From: Bordetella parapertussis
GTDB lineage: Bacteria; Pseudomonadota; Gammaproteobacteria; Burkholderiales; Burkholderiaceae_C
DNA length: 30,768 nt
Reading direction: 5' to 3'
Assembly: GCA_945900685.1 (NCBI GenBank)
Contig: CAMDJS010000012.1
Location: 1 to 30,768, forward strand
The notes below the pieces were generated by a model that saw only the letters and a list, made by a program, of their open reading frames with translations, was not told the origin of the DNA and made no database searches. This document shows, piece by piece, positions 15,944-25,034 of the stretch. Both the position numbers and the translations under genes were made by a program. Position 1 is the stretch's first letter, and the number at the start of each line of letters is the position of its first letter.

Positions 15944-17803
15944 ATGAGTGTTTTATGGGACAGCGCCAGGCTCAAAGGAACATCCGACATCTTGATGCCG
16001 GGTGAAACCATCACGGATATTTTTTGGAATGGGGTGGCTGCGCGTTCTTCTCGTTTGATGATGCGCGAGAAAAAATTCGGTATTTGGCAAAGCTGGACAT
16101 GGGAGCAGGCAGGACAAGCTGTGCGTGAACTCACCATGGGTTTGGTGTCCAAAGGTTTCGGTGTGGGCGACTGCGCTTCTATTTTGTCCAATACACGTTT
16201 GGAATGGGTATTGGCTGACATGGCGGTTTTGTCCGCAGGTGGCATATCCAACGGCATTTACCCGACAGACTCGGTGTCACAGGTGCAGTACTTGTGTGAA
16301 GACTCCCGCACCACGGTGCTGTTTGTCGAGGATGAAGAGCAATTAGACAAAGCGTTGACGGTGCGCTCGCAGTTGCCTCTGTTGAAATGGATTGTGGTTA
16401 TAGACACCGAAGGGTTGACACGTTTTGCCGACCCCATGGTCATCAGCTTGGAGGAGTTGCGGGCGCAAGGTGCTGCTTATGACAGATTGCACGCTCATGA
16501 GTTTGAACAGCGTCGCGTCAGTCGACAGCCCGCTGATTTGGCCATCTTGATTTACACATCCGGCACCACCGGCAAGCCCAAGGGTGCCATGCACAGTCAC
16601 GCTGGCATGGTGTTTGTCATGCGCGGTTACAGCCGTTATTTGGCACAAGATGAAAATGATGAACGCATGTTGTTTTTGCCTTTGTGCCATATCGCCGAGC
16701 GCATCGGCGGCATGTACTCATGCATTTACGGCGGCTCCATTTTGAATTTTGTCGAGAACCCGGACACCGTGCCTGAAAATGTGCGTGAAATTGCACCTAC
16801 CCTTTTCTTTGCGGTGCCCCGGGTTTGGGAAAAGTTTTATTCGGCAGTGACGATTGCGGTTGCTGAGGCTGGAGCTTTTCAGCAAGCCGTTTACAAGCTG
16901 AGTCTGTCGATTGGCTATGCCGTGGCTGAGCGCGTTTTGAAAAGACAGGCAGTGCCGCTGTGGTTGAAGTTGTCTTTTCAAGTCGCAAGGTTGATGGCTT
17001 TGAACAATGTGCGCCGCATGATGGGAATTGAACGCGCCAGGTTTTTAGGCACAGGTGCTGCGCCTATTTCGCCAGACTTGGTACGCTGGTATTTGGCCTT
17101 GGGCATTCCCATGCTGGAGGTGTGGGGACAAACCGAATCAGGCGGTGCTTCCACATTCATGCCTTATGACCACATCGTGCCAGGATCGATTGGCAAGGCC
17201 TGTGATTACAACGAAGTCAAAGTCGATCCGCAAACCCAAGAGTTGTTGATTCGCGGACCCAATGTGTTCATGGGTTATTTGAATCAGCCTGAGAAAACCG
17301 CAGAAACTGTTGACGCAGACGGGTGGTTGCACACCGGGGATGTGGGCAGTGTTGATGCCGAGGGTTTTTTCAAAATCACCGATCGCATGAAGGACATCAT
17401 CATCACGGCAGGCGGCAAGAACATCACGCCCAGTGAATGGGAAAACGAATTGAAGTTCTCACCTTATGTCACTGACGCTGTGGTGATTGGGGACAAGCGT
17501 GCTTATTTGTCAGTCCTCATCATGATTGATTTGGATAACGTAGAGAAATTTGCCCAAGATCACGATGTGCCTTTTTCCAATTACGCCAGCCTCACCCGGG
17601 CTGCTGAAGTACAGTCGTTGATACAGATAGAAATTGACAAGGTGAACACCAAATTTGCACGCGTCGAGCAGATCAAGCAGTTCCGCTTGCTTGATACCCA
17701 ATTGACTGCCGAAGATGATGAACTCACGCCAACCATGAAACTCAAGCGTAAGTTTGTCGAAAAGAAGTACAGTGATTTGATTGAGTCCATGTATGCCACT
17801 TGA
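15944..17803 (+). CDS. AMP-forming long-chain acyl-CoA ligase (FAA1-like), AtuH-like role
   Basis: A 619-residue ATP-dependent acyl-CoA synthetase. The P-loop is YTSGTTGKPKG (204-214). It has a VWGQTESGGAS adenylate motif near residue 395, GWLHTGDVGSVD, and TDRMKDIIITAGGKNITPSE near the end. No signal peptide is seen. It belongs to the long-chain/FadD15-like branch, whose members are about 600 residues. The gene is embedded in the transporter operon, 3 bases after livF and 31 bases before the binding protein. It therefore probably activates the imported acid directly on the cytoplasmic face. In Pseudomonas the comparable terpene-acid CoA synthetase is AtuH; equating the two is inference. Confidence 0.85.
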   Translation: MSVLWDSARLKGTSDILMPGETITDIFWNGVAARSSRLMMREKKFGIWQSWTWEQAGQAVRELTMGLVSKGFGVGDCASILSNTRLEWVLADMAVLSAGGISNGIYPTDSVSQVQYLCEDSRTTVLFVEDEEQLDKALTVRSQLPLLKWIVVIDTEGLTRFADPMVISLEELRAQGAAYDRLHAHEFEQRRVSRQPADLAILIYTSGTTGKPKGAMHSHAGMVFVMRGYSRYLAQDENDERMLFLPLCHIAERIGGMYSCIYGGSILNFVENPDTVPENVREIAPTLFFAVPRVWEKFYSAVTIAVAEAGAFQQAVYKLSLSIGYAVAERVLKRQAVPLWLKLSFQVARLMALNNVRRMMGIERARFLGTGAAPISPDLVRWYLALGIPMLEVWGQTESGGASTFMPYDHIVPGSIGKACDYNEVKVDPQTQELLIRGPNVFMGYLNQPEKTAETVDADGWLHTGDVGSVDAEGFFKITDRMKDIIITAGGKNITPSEWENELKFSPYVTDAVVIGDKRAYLSVLIMIDLDNVEKFAQDHDVPFSNYASLTRAAEVQSLIQIEIDKVNTKFARVEQIKQFRLLDTQLTAEDDELTPTMKLKRKFVEKKYSDLIESMYAT

Positions 17804-17834
17804 ATCTTTTAAAGTTTGAATAAGGAACTGAACC

Positions 17835-18995
17835 ATGAAAAAACAACTTTTGATTGCAATGCTTGCGCTTGGCTTAGGGCAAGCATGGGCGCAACAACAA
17901 GGCGTGACCAAAGATGAAATTTTGATCGGCACCATACAAGATTTGTCCGGCCCCTTGGCCGGTTATGGCAAGGCTGTGCGTAACGGTATGCAATTGCGGA
18001 TTGACGAACTCAATGAGCAGGGAGGTATTCACGGGCGCAAATTGCGTCTGGTGGCCGAAGACTCCGGCTATGACCCCAAGCGAGCTGTATTGGCTGCACA
18101 AAAACTGGTGAACCAAGATAAAATTTTCATCATGGCTGCCCACATTGGAACCGCACAAAACAACGCGGCCATGCCGGTTCAGTTTGACAAAAATATCATC
18201 AATTTTTTACCCGTGACCGCAGCACGCGAAATGTATGAGCCCTTCAACAGATTGAAGTACGCGGCGTTCGCCACTTATTTTGATCAAATGAGAGCTGCAA
18301 TACCGAGCCTGGTCAAAGACAAAAAACTCACCAAGGTGTGTGCGATTCACCAAGACGATGAATTTGGTTTAGAGGTACTGCGCGGTGCAGAGGCTGGACT
18401 GAAGACTATCAATATGGATTTCACTGAGAAGACGTCTTATAAACGTGGAGCAACAGATTTTTCCTCGCAAGTCGCGCGCATGAAATCTGCCGGTTGTGAA
18501 TTGGTGGTGTTGGGCACCATCATTCGGGAGACGGTAGGCACCATCGCCGAGGCTCGCAAAACTGGCTTTAATCCTTTGTTCATCGGTTCAAGTGCAGCGT
18601 ATACCGATTTGATTCACAAACTCGGCGGTAAGGCGATGGACGGTATGTATGCCACCATGACTGTGCCGCACCCTTACTTGGATGAACCTTCCAAGCCAAT
18701 TGCGTTTTGGGCCAATAAATACAAAACCAAGTTCGGTGACGACCCCACTGTTTTCTCGGTGTATGGCTACATCATTGTGGATGCGTTTATTCGGGGTGCT
18801 CAAAAAGCAGGTCCCGGCTTGACCACCGACAGTTTCATCAATGCCATGGACAGCAGCACGCTGCCCCCTGATATCTTCGGTGGACCTGAAGGTAAATTCA
18901 CGCCTACTCAGCATTTGAGTTCTAACCGTTCACGTTTGTCACAGATTCAAGACGGTAAATGGAAAATCATCTCTGACTATTACAAGCTGGATTAA
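17835..18995 (+). CDS. Periplasmic substrate-binding protein of the Liv-type transporter
   Basis: A 386-residue periplasmic protein. It starts with a standard signal peptide, MKKQLLIAMLALGLGQAWA, cleaved before QQQGVTKD. The leucine-binding-protein fold is seen in ILIGTIQDLSGPLAGYGKAV, the NEQGGIHGRKLRLVAEDSGY strand-turn, and VLGTIIRETVGTIAEARKTG. It is last in the livHMGF-ligase operon with an AAGGA ribosome site. Ligands of this fold range from amino acids to aromatic and short-chain acids and urea, so the substrate cannot be read from the sequence. Its TAA overlaps the first copy of the 54-bp hairpin repeat. Confidence 0.88.
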   Translation: MKKQLLIAMLALGLGQAWAQQQGVTKDEILIGTIQDLSGPLAGYGKAVRNGMQLRIDELNEQGGIHGRKLRLVAEDSGYDPKRAVLAAQKLVNQDKIFIMAAHIGTAQNNAAMPVQFDKNIINFLPVTAAREMYEPFNRLKYAAFATYFDQMRAAIPSLVKDKKLTKVCAIHQDDEFGLEVLRGAEAGLKTINMDFTEKTSYKRGATDFSSQVARMKSAGCELVVLGTIIRETVGTIAEARKTGFNPLFIGSSAAYTDLIHKLGGKAMDGMYATMTVPHPYLDEPSKPIAFWANKYKTKFGDDPTVFSVYGYIIVDAFIRGAQKAGPGLTTDSFINAMDSSTLPPDIFGGPEGKFTPTQHLSSNRSRLSQIQDGKWKIISDYYKLD

Positions 18996-19047
18996 TTGGG
19001 GTCAGAGACCAATTACCATTTTTCAGTTCTGAACAGTCAAAGTTAAA
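18994..19047 (+). repeat. 54-bp hairpin repeat, copy A
   Basis: It begins AATTGGGGTCAGAGACCAAT and ends AGTCAAAGTTAAA. It differs at about six positions from the copy at 29399-29452, in the same direction. The stem AATT-(GG)-GGTC/GACC-AATT is kept in both copies, and the base change AGA/AGT falls in the loop. A run of five T follows the stem. It starts on the last bases of the binding-protein gene. It may be a mobile-element end, a REP-type repeat, or a terminator. Confidence 0.75.
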
Positions 19048-19062
19048 TCTTTCATTAACTCA

Positions 19063-19129
19063 CGACATGCCGGCTCGGTCGCCGCTCACCGCCTACGGCA
19101 ACGTTCGCGTCGGCCCGCCCGGCATGTCG
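19063..19129. repeat. REP-like palindromic repeat, copy 2
   Basis: The ends CGACATGCCGG and CCGGCATGTCG are a perfect 11-base inverted repeat, closing a GC-rich core nearly identical to the copy at 8689-8753. Like that copy it lies between two convergent genes. It is 15 bases after the 54-bp repeat, so two repeat families sit side by side here. Confidence 0.8.
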
Positions 19130-19223
19130 TTTATCCGATCGACAAATTTTCGCCGACGGTATTTCTGCGGTGATCGAAATTCCATTTCAGCAAATTAAAT
19201 CACCAAAGGCCGAACAGGCGGGG

Positions 19224-19259
19224 GCGTTTTTTTCGAGCGAAAGCGCAGAAAAAAAGCGC
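19224..19259. terminator. Possible two-way terminator hairpin
   Basis: GCG plus seven T plus C (19224-19234) pairs with G plus seven A plus GCGC (19248-19259), with one bulged base. The 13-base loop contains a small GC stem closed by GAAA. The A/T-rich stem can act on both strands, which would suit the convergent binding-protein and atuF genes. It is not the standard GC stem followed by a T run, so it is only tentative. Confidence 0.35.
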
Positions 19260-19262
19260 ACC

Positions 19263-19398
19263 GGACGGGTCGGCCTAAGCGGGTATTTAGCTTTCGAGAG
19301 CAGAAATGCCAAACCCTAACGGACGGGTCGGCCTAAGAGGGAATTTAACTTTCGAGAGCAGAAATGCAAAACCTTACGGCCATGTCAGCCTAAGCAAG
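19263..19398. repeat. 58-bp tandem repeat, two and a partial third unit
   Basis: Units begin GGACGGGTCGGCCTAAG at 19263 and 19321 and share CTTTCGAGAGCAGAAATGC. The second unit is one base shorter. A decayed third start (GGCCATGTCAGCCTAAG) lies at 19378. The unit length is not a multiple of three and no frame is kept, so it is non-coding. With the other repeats it fills the 405-base gap 18996-19400; bases 19130-19223 show nothing else recognisable. Confidence 0.8.
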
Positions 19399-19400
19399 TC

Positions 19401-21431
19401 CTAATTGAAATGAATCAATGACTGCCTGAGCGCCACTTGTACACCAGCCTGCACCGCGACATGCTTGATCACGCCATCTTTGGGTGCATTCAAGTGGTGT
19501 TCCATTTTCATGGCTTCCATGACCAGCAATAACTGTCCTGACTTGACCTCATCTCCATCGGCCACATGCAATTTCACGATACGTCCGTGCATGGGCGCCA
19601 ACACCTCATTGCCGTGCTTTGACTGACTGGATGTTGCAGGCTGCAGTCTTTGGTCCTGTACCCATAGCTGATCTTCCCGGTGCTGTAACCACAAACCTTC
19701 CTGGGTCCAAGCAAATTCAAACGACTTAGCTTGTCCGTTGATCACCGCTTTAAGTTGGCCGTTCCCGCAACCGCGAATCTGGTGTTGATCATGCGATGCC
19801 AAGTCGGCGAATGTCACATTCAAATCAGAAATGTCATACGCCACATCAGACTGCGTTACCGTCCATGCACTGGCATTTTGTTGCACACGCCATGACTGCA
19901 CTAGATCGCCTACTTTGATAGGCACTTGTTGTTCGCTATACGCACTGCTGCGCCAATTCCACCAAGCACCCGGCGGCATGGCATTTGAATGGCGCGGCAA
20001 GCTTGTCAAAGCGAATGCCGCCAAGGCAAGCATCTCTTGCGATGCCTCGCAGGATGTCAAGCCAATCAATTCTTGTTGCAACACAGACGTGCTGAATCGA
20101 CCGCTTGCAAATGTGTCGCTGCGTAACACTTTGGCCAGAAAGCCTCGGTTGGTATTCAGCCCCAAGCACACGGTTCGCTCGAGTCCATCGGCCAATTGAT
20201 GGATAGCTGATTCGCGTGTCGGCGCATGGGCAATCAATTTACCCAGCATGGAATCGTAAAAAGGGCTGACGGCCATTCCAGACTTCAAGGCCGCATCGCA
20301 TCTCAATCCCGCAGGCGGTTGCCAATGATGCAATCTGCCGCTTTGCGGCATGTGTTGTTGTGACGTGTCCTCTGCGCACAAGCGAACTTCAATCGCATGC
20401 CCGCCGGTCTCAAACCGCTGCAACATGTCTTCTTGCTGCAGCGACAAGTGTTCACCCATGCCGATACGTAACTGCCAAGCCACCAAATCTTCATTGATCA
20501 AAGCCTCGGTCACCGGATGCTCGACTTGCAAGCGTGTATTCATTTCCATGAAATAAAACGATTCTTCTTGTCCGGGTGTGGTGTCCAGCAAAAATTCAAC
20601 TGTGCCCGCACCGACATACTGCACCGCAGTGGCAACCTTGACCGCTGCATCACCCAGCCTGCGACGCAATGCAGGATTGACAGCAGGCGAGGGCGCTTCC
20701 TCAATCAGTTTTTGATGACGCCGCTGTACCGTGCAATCCCGTTCGCCTAAATGAATCACATGGCCGTGCGAATCTGCCAGCAACTGCACTTCCACATGCC
20801 GAGGCGACAGCAGTGCACGTTCTAAAAGCAAACGTCCATCACCAAATGCTGCCTGCGCTTCATTGAATGCGCTTTGCAAAGCAGAGGGCAAGGCGTGTTC
20901 GTCAAGCACCAAGCGCATGCCTCGTCCACCGCCGCCTGCACTGGCTTTGACCATGAGCGGAAAACCCACTGTCAACGCCTGGGAAGCCATGGCTGACAAA
21001 TCGGTGCTTGCATGTGCGCTGCCGGGCAACACCGGCACGCCAGCTTGCTGCATGTGTTGACGTGATTGCGCTTTGTCTCCCATGGCTCGCATGGCGGCGA
21101 CAGGCGGGCCAACCCATACCAACCCGGCAGCCATGACGGCTTGCGCGAAATCAGCGTTTTCAGACAAGAAGCCATAGCCTGGATGAATCGCTTGCGCCCC
21201 GCTTTGCTGTGCGGCACTCAATATTTTTTCTATCGACAAATAGCTGTCTGCTGGGCGTTCTCCGCCAATCGCCACAGCCACATCACAGCTTTGAAGATAA
21301 GGCGCATTGGCATCTGCGTCTGAATAAACTGCGATTGCTCGTATGCCCATTGCACGTGCAGTACGCGCTACGCGGCTGACTATTTCGCCCCGGTTGGCGA
21401 TCAGCAGCGTGTGTATGCGGTTCAAGTGCAT
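19401..21431 (-). CDS. atuF: Geranyl-CoA carboxylase biotin-carrying alpha subunit AtuF
   Basis: A 676-residue biotin-dependent acyl-CoA carboxylase alpha subunit. It combines biotin carboxylase (about 1-450), a middle linking domain, and a C-terminal biotin carrier domain with EAMKMEH, biotinyl Lys at about 642. The ATP-grasp glycine loop is GGGGRGMR (166-173). Together with AtuC it would carboxylate the gamma-methyl of geranyl-CoA in the cytoplasm. On sequence alone a 3-methylcrotonyl-CoA carboxylase subunit (LiuD) looks much the same. I choose AtuF because it ends an operon in the order atuB-C-D-E-F and because AtuC, AtuD and AtuE look like the terpene versions. It starts 2 bases after the atuE stop. 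Confidence 0.82.
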   Translation of the reverse strand: MHLNRIHTLLIANRGEIVSRVARTARAMGIRAIAVYSDADANAPYLQSCDVAVAIGGERPADSYLSIEKILSAAQQSGAQAIHPGYGFLSENADFAQAVMAAGLVWVGPPVAAMRAMGDKAQSRQHMQQAGVPVLPGSAHASTDLSAMASQALTVGFPLMVKASAGGGGRGMRLVLDEHALPSALQSAFNEAQAAFGDGRLLLERALLSPRHVEVQLLADSHGHVIHLGERDCTVQRRHQKLIEEAPSPAVNPALRRRLGDAAVKVATAVQYVGAGTVEFLLDTTPGQEESFYFMEMNTRLQVEHPVTEALINEDLVAWQLRIGMGEHLSLQQEDMLQRFETGGHAIEVRLCAEDTSQQHMPQSGRLHHWQPPAGLRCDAALKSGMAVSPFYDSMLGKLIAHAPTRESAIHQLADGLERTVCLGLNTNRGFLAKVLRSDTFASGRFSTSVLQQELIGLTSCEASQEMLALAAFALTSLPRHSNAMPPGAWWNWRSSAYSEQQVPIKVGDLVQSWRVQQNASAWTVTQSDVAYDISDLNVTFADLASHDQHQIRGCGNGQLKAVINGQAKSFEFAWTQEGLWLQHREDQLWVQDQRLQPATSSQSKHGNEVLAPMHGRIVKLHVADGDEVKSGQLLLVMEAMKMEHHLNAPKDGVIKHVAVQAGVQVALRQSLIHFN

Positions 21432-21433
21432 GC

Positions 21434-22219
21434 TCAGTCCAACGCCCAGCTGGGCAAGCGCTTCTCCGCACGGGCTGTCATACCTTCTTGTGTGGTTCCG
21501 CTTCTGAGACTGTTGGCAAATTGGAGCGACGCGAAATCCAAAATACCTCCGAGTTCTGCTTCGGCCGTGCCTTTGCGCAGTATTTGTATGGTGGCCCGCA
21601 ATGCGGCAGGCTCAGCTTTGGTCCAATATTGTTGCCAAGTGGCCAGAGCAGCTTCGACATCGCTGACATGCTCATCCACCAATCCGATTTGCAGGGCTTC
21701 TTGAACTTTGATTTTGCGCGTGCTCAGCATCATTTGCATGGCTTTGTAATGCCCCAAGCGTTGTTGAATGAATGGCGCGATTTGGGCCGGTGGCAAACCC
21801 AGGCTCACCTCGGGTGTTGACATGACCACGGTATCGTCTGCGATGACCAGATCGCAAGCGGCTGCCAGTCCGCAACCACCGCCTACGGCATAGCCTTGCA
21901 CCAAGGCGACCGTCATGACTTCACAATTTTTCAAAGTTTGTAACAAGCGACCGAAATCACGGTTGTATACAGCGACATGGTCAGGCCCATGTTCTGAGGC
22001 CGGGGTTGCAATCAGTTCCCGGAAACTGGCGAAGTCACCGCCAGAGCAAAAATGACCATTGGCTCCCCTTAAAACCAATGCCCGCAATTGCGAGTGCAGA
22101 CTCACGTGCTGTAGAGCATCTTTCATGGCCTGAACCATTTCGATACTCAAGGCATTTCTCGTATGTGGTGCATCCAGCCAAATAACCCAATGTGTTGGAT
22201 GCATTTCTATTCGCAGCAT
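21434..22219 (-). CDS. atuE: Isohexenylglutaconyl-CoA hydratase AtuE
   Basis: A 261-residue crotonase-fold hydratase that would add water to carboxylated geranyl-CoA. The oxyanion-hole regions are FCSGGD (57-62) and GGGCGL (113-118). The second catalytic Glu lies in PEVSLGL (Glu137), while the first crotonase Glu position is Gly, as I recall for methylglutaconyl- and isohexenylglutaconyl-CoA hydratases. The PEVSLGLPPAQIAPF stretch resembles the PAQIAPF version I remember in AtuE; LiuC enzymes have a different sequence there. A strong AGGAG ribosome site precedes the ATG. It lies between atuD (55 bases) and atuF (2 bases). Confidence 0.78.
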   Translation of the reverse strand: MLRIEMHPTHWVIWLDAPHTRNALSIEMVQAMKDALQHVSLHSQLRALVLRGANGHFCSGGDFASFRELIATPASEHGPDHVAVYNRDFGRLLQTLKNCEVMTVALVQGYAVGGGCGLAAACDLVIADDTVVMSTPEVSLGLPPAQIAPFIQQRLGHYKAMQMMLSTRKIKVQEALQIGLVDEHVSDVEAALATWQQYWTKAEPAALRATIQILRKGTAEAELGGILDFASLQFANSLRSGTTQEGMTARAEKRLPSWALD

Positions 22220-22274
22220 AAATCAATCTCCTGAGAGGCGCATTTAAAACAGCAAATGCAGTGATGAAAAAAAT

Positions 22275-23429
22275 TTACTGTTTGAGGGGAAGCGTGTGCA
22301 TGTATTTGCTGATGATGCCCAGCATGACTTCATCAGCGCCGCCGCCAATGGAAGCCAATCGGCCGTCGCGGTACAACCGTGAAACCGGGTTGTCCCAGGT
22401 ATAGCCCATGCCGCCCCAGAATTGCAAACACCCATCTGGCACGCTGCGGAGCAACCGTCCGGCTTTGAGCTTGGCCATAGATGCCCATTCAGTGACATCT
22501 TTGCCCTCGATATATTGCTGGGTGGCCAGATAGGTGAGGGCGCGCAAGCACTCAACTTCGGTTTTCAATTCAGCCAAGGTGAAATGCACCACTTGGTTGT
22601 CCAGCACTGACTTGCCGAATGCGTGGCGTTCACGCGTGTAGGCAATGGTTTGTTCAATGCAATTGCTAAGGCTTTGTATGGCATTGGCTGCAGCCCACAG
22701 GCGTTCTTCTTGAAACTGCATCATCTGGTAAGTGAAGCCCATACCTTCTTCGCCGATGCGGTTGCGTTGCGGCACTCGCACATCGTCGAAGTGAATCAAG
22801 CCGGTGTCGCTGGCCATCATGCCGATCTTGCGGATTTTTTTCGCACGCGTGACACCGGGTGTGTTCATTGGCACGATGATCAGACTTTTGTTTTTGTGAG
22901 CTGCGCCTTCACTGGTGTTGGCCAGCACACACATCCAGTCGGCTTGCAAACTATTGGTGATCCACATCTTGCCGCCATTGATGATGTAGTCATCCCCGTC
23001 TTTGCGTGCCGTGGTTTTGATCGCGGATACATCCGAGCCTGCGTGTGGCTCGGAGACGCCGATACAAGCCACGGCTTTGCCGCTGATGGCGGGTGTTAAA
23101 AATTCTTCACACAAGGCTTGACTGCCGAATCGCGCCAAAGCCGGTGTGGCCATGTCAGTTTGCACACCAATGGCCATGGGCAAGGCACCGCAACTGATGT
23201 GTCCGAGGGCTTCAGCCATGATGACGCTGTAGGAAAAATCCAGACCGCTGCCGCCATAGACTTCGGGTTTGGTCAATCCCAAGTAACCGAGTTCACCGAG
23301 TTTGCCAAACACTTCATGCGCTGGAAACATTTCCGCTGCTTCCCACTCGTCCACATGGGGATTGATTTCATACTCAATGAAACGTTTGAGATTGCGTTTG
23401 AGTTCTTCGTGCTCATGGGTGAGTTGCAT
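22275..23429 (-). CDS. atuD: Citronellyl-CoA dehydrogenase AtuD
   Basis: A 384-residue flavin acyl-CoA dehydrogenase that would oxidise citronellyl-CoA to geranyl-CoA. Landmarks are INPHVDEWEAAEMFP (22-36), GVQTDMATPALARFG (88-102), CIGVSEPHAGSD (122-133) and KMWITNS (154-160). The usual C-terminal base of short/medium-chain enzymes is absent: where EGT is normal the sequence reads GGA (about 363). A Glu in QEERLW (241 or 242) sits where isovaleryl-CoA dehydrogenase keeps its base, which suits a 3-methyl-branched substrate. The atuC stop is 24 bases upstream. Isovaleryl-CoA dehydrogenase is the main alternative name, but the N-terminal region matches AtuD as I remember it. Confidence 0.8.
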   Translation of the reverse strand: MQLTHEHEELKRNLKRFIEYEINPHVDEWEAAEMFPAHEVFGKLGELGYLGLTKPEVYGGSGLDFSYSVIMAEALGHISCGALPMAIGVQTDMATPALARFGSQALCEEFLTPAISGKAVACIGVSEPHAGSDVSAIKTTARKDGDDYIINGGKMWITNSLQADWMCVLANTSEGAAHKNKSLIIVPMNTPGVTRAKKIRKIGMMASDTGLIHFDDVRVPQRNRIGEEGMGFTYQMMQFQEERLWAAANAIQSLSNCIEQTIAYTRERHAFGKSVLDNQVVHFTLAELKTEVECLRALTYLATQQYIEGKDVTEWASMAKLKAGRLLRSVPDGCLQFWGGMGYTWDNPVSRLYRDGRLASIGGGADEVMLGIISKYMHTLPLKQ

Positions 23430-23453
23430 GTGTGGGGCTCCAGAGAAGAGAGG

Positions 23454-25034
23454 TTAAGCGCGGGAGACGCCGTACTGCATGGGGCGTAATTGACGATGAT
23501 CGGCTTCGCGACACAGGGTGAGCGTCAAGGCCAGCACTCGGCGCGTGTCGCGCGGATCGATGACACCATCGTCAAGCAGCAAACCCGAGGTGTAAAACGC
23601 ACTCATTTGCCGCTCAAAGGTTTGAACAATGCTTTGCTTCATGGCATCTCTTTTTTCTGCGTTGACCGGCACGCCTTTGCGTTGCGCCGCATCATCCATG
23701 ACGATGCCCATGGTGTCAGCCGCTTGCTGCGGCCCCATGACTGCAGTGCGCGCGTTGGGCCAACTGAACACAAAACGCGGACCGAAAGCGCGGCCGCACA
23801 TGCCGTAGTTGCCTGCACCAAATGATGCGCCGCACAGCACCGTGATTTGCGGCACGCGTGCGTTGGACAAGGCTTGTATTTGTTTGGATCCGTGCTTGAT
23901 CATGCCTGCGTGCTCTGCTTCGCGCCCGACCATGAACCCAGTGGTGTTGTGCAACCAGATCAAGGGCAAACCGGTTTGATCGCAGGCCTGTATGAAGTGG
24001 GTGATTTTATTGCTGCCTGCCGGGTCCAGCGGTCCGTTATTGGTGATGATGCCGACACGATGCCCCTCGATACTGGCATGCACGCACACAGAAGCTGGTC
24101 CGAAGTCTGGCTGAAAAGCCAGATATTGGGATTCATCGACAAGGTGTTCAATCACACGGTGCATATCAACCGGTCGTTTGGTGTCAGCAGAAAAAATAGC
24201 CAGCAAACCTTCTGCGGCTAATGTCGGCGCTGATGCATGCGGCCACATTGCTTGAGATGCTTGCCAGCCCCAACGCTCAATCACCTGTCGTGCTAGACCG
24301 ATGGCGTGTGCATCGTCTTCGGCGACATAGTCCGCCAGACCTGAGACGCTGGCGTGCACATCTGCGCCGCCTAAACTTTCATCGTCGGCAATTTCGCCGG
24401 TAGCTGCTTTGAGCAAGGGCGGTCCAGCCAGAAATGCCCGACCTCGACCGCGGACCATGATGACTTGATCGGACAAACCCGTCATGTAGGCACCGCCAGC
24501 GGTGGACGGGCCGTGCACCACTACCAGCACCGGAATACCAGCGGCAGACAAACGCGCCAAGCCATAAAAATTGCCGCCGCCCAAGACGAATTGCTCAACG
24601 CGGTATTTCAATAAATTGGCACCGGCGGATTCGACCAAATGCACAAAAGGCAGTTTGTTTTGCAAAGCAATGGCTTGCGCGCGTTGAAATTTTTCTATGC
24701 CTTGGGCCTGCAAAGCACCGGCGTCAATGCCTGCGTCATCAGCGACCAGCATCACGCGCGTACCCGATACCATGGCAATGCCGACGATAGCGCCGCCGCC
24801 GGGCACAGACGCTGATTCATCCGGCGTGTCTTGTAACCAACCAGCCAAGGTGGACAGTTCCAAAAAGGGTGTGCCGGGGTCGAGCAGTCTTTCTACACGT
24901 TCGCGCGGTAAGAGTTGTCCGCGTTTGGCAAACAAGGGCGCTGCTTGCGCGCTGCGCTCACGGGTGCGGGCTTCGATAGCGCGCAATTGTTGGATCAGAC
25001 CCAGTTGGTAATCGCGCGCGGTGATCTGAGTCAT
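23454..25034 (-). CDS. atuC: Geranyl-CoA carboxylase carboxyltransferase beta subunit AtuC
   Basis: A 526-residue carboxyltransferase with the two crotonase-like halves of acyl-CoA carboxylase beta subunits. Motifs are RERVERLLDPGTPFLEL (45-61), HLVESAGANLLKYRVE (132-147), STAGGAY (177-183) and AGPPLLKAATGEIADDE (203-219). In the second half are NNGPLDPAGSNKITHFIQ and CGASFGAGNYGMCGRAFGP. The AGPPLLKAATGEIA version and the GLARLSAAG stretch fit geranyl-CoA carboxylase better than methylcrotonyl-CoA carboxylase. The ATG at 25034 overlaps the atuB stop by four bases and decides the start, although the frame is open 30 codons further up inside atuB. Confidence 0.82.
   Translation of the reverse strand: MTQITARDYQLGLIQQLRAIEARTRERSAQAAPLFAKRGQLLPRERVERLLDPGTPFLELSTLAGWLQDTPDESASVPGGGAIVGIAMVSGTRVMLVADDAGIDAGALQAQGIEKFQRAQAIALQNKLPFVHLVESAGANLLKYRVEQFVLGGGNFYGLARLSAAGIPVLVVVHGPSTAGGAYMTGLSDQVIMVRGRGRAFLAGPPLLKAATGEIADDESLGGADVHASVSGLADYVAEDDAHAIGLARQVIERWGWQASQAMWPHASAPTLAAEGLLAIFSADTKRPVDMHRVIEHLVDESQYLAFQPDFGPASVCVHASIEGHRVGIITNNGPLDPAGSNKITHFIQACDQTGLPLIWLHNTTGFMVGREAEHAGMIKHGSKQIQALSNARVPQITVLCGASFGAGNYGMCGRAFGPRFVFSWPNARTAVMGPQQAADTMGIVMDDAAQRKGVPVNAEKRDAMKQSIVQTFERQMSAFYTSGLLLDDGVIDPRDTRRVLALTLTLCREADHRQLRPMQYGVSRA

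Noticed and set aside
19263..19398. CRISPR array
   Set aside because: The repeats are directly adjacent 58-bp tandem units without unique spacers, and no cas gene is nearby.
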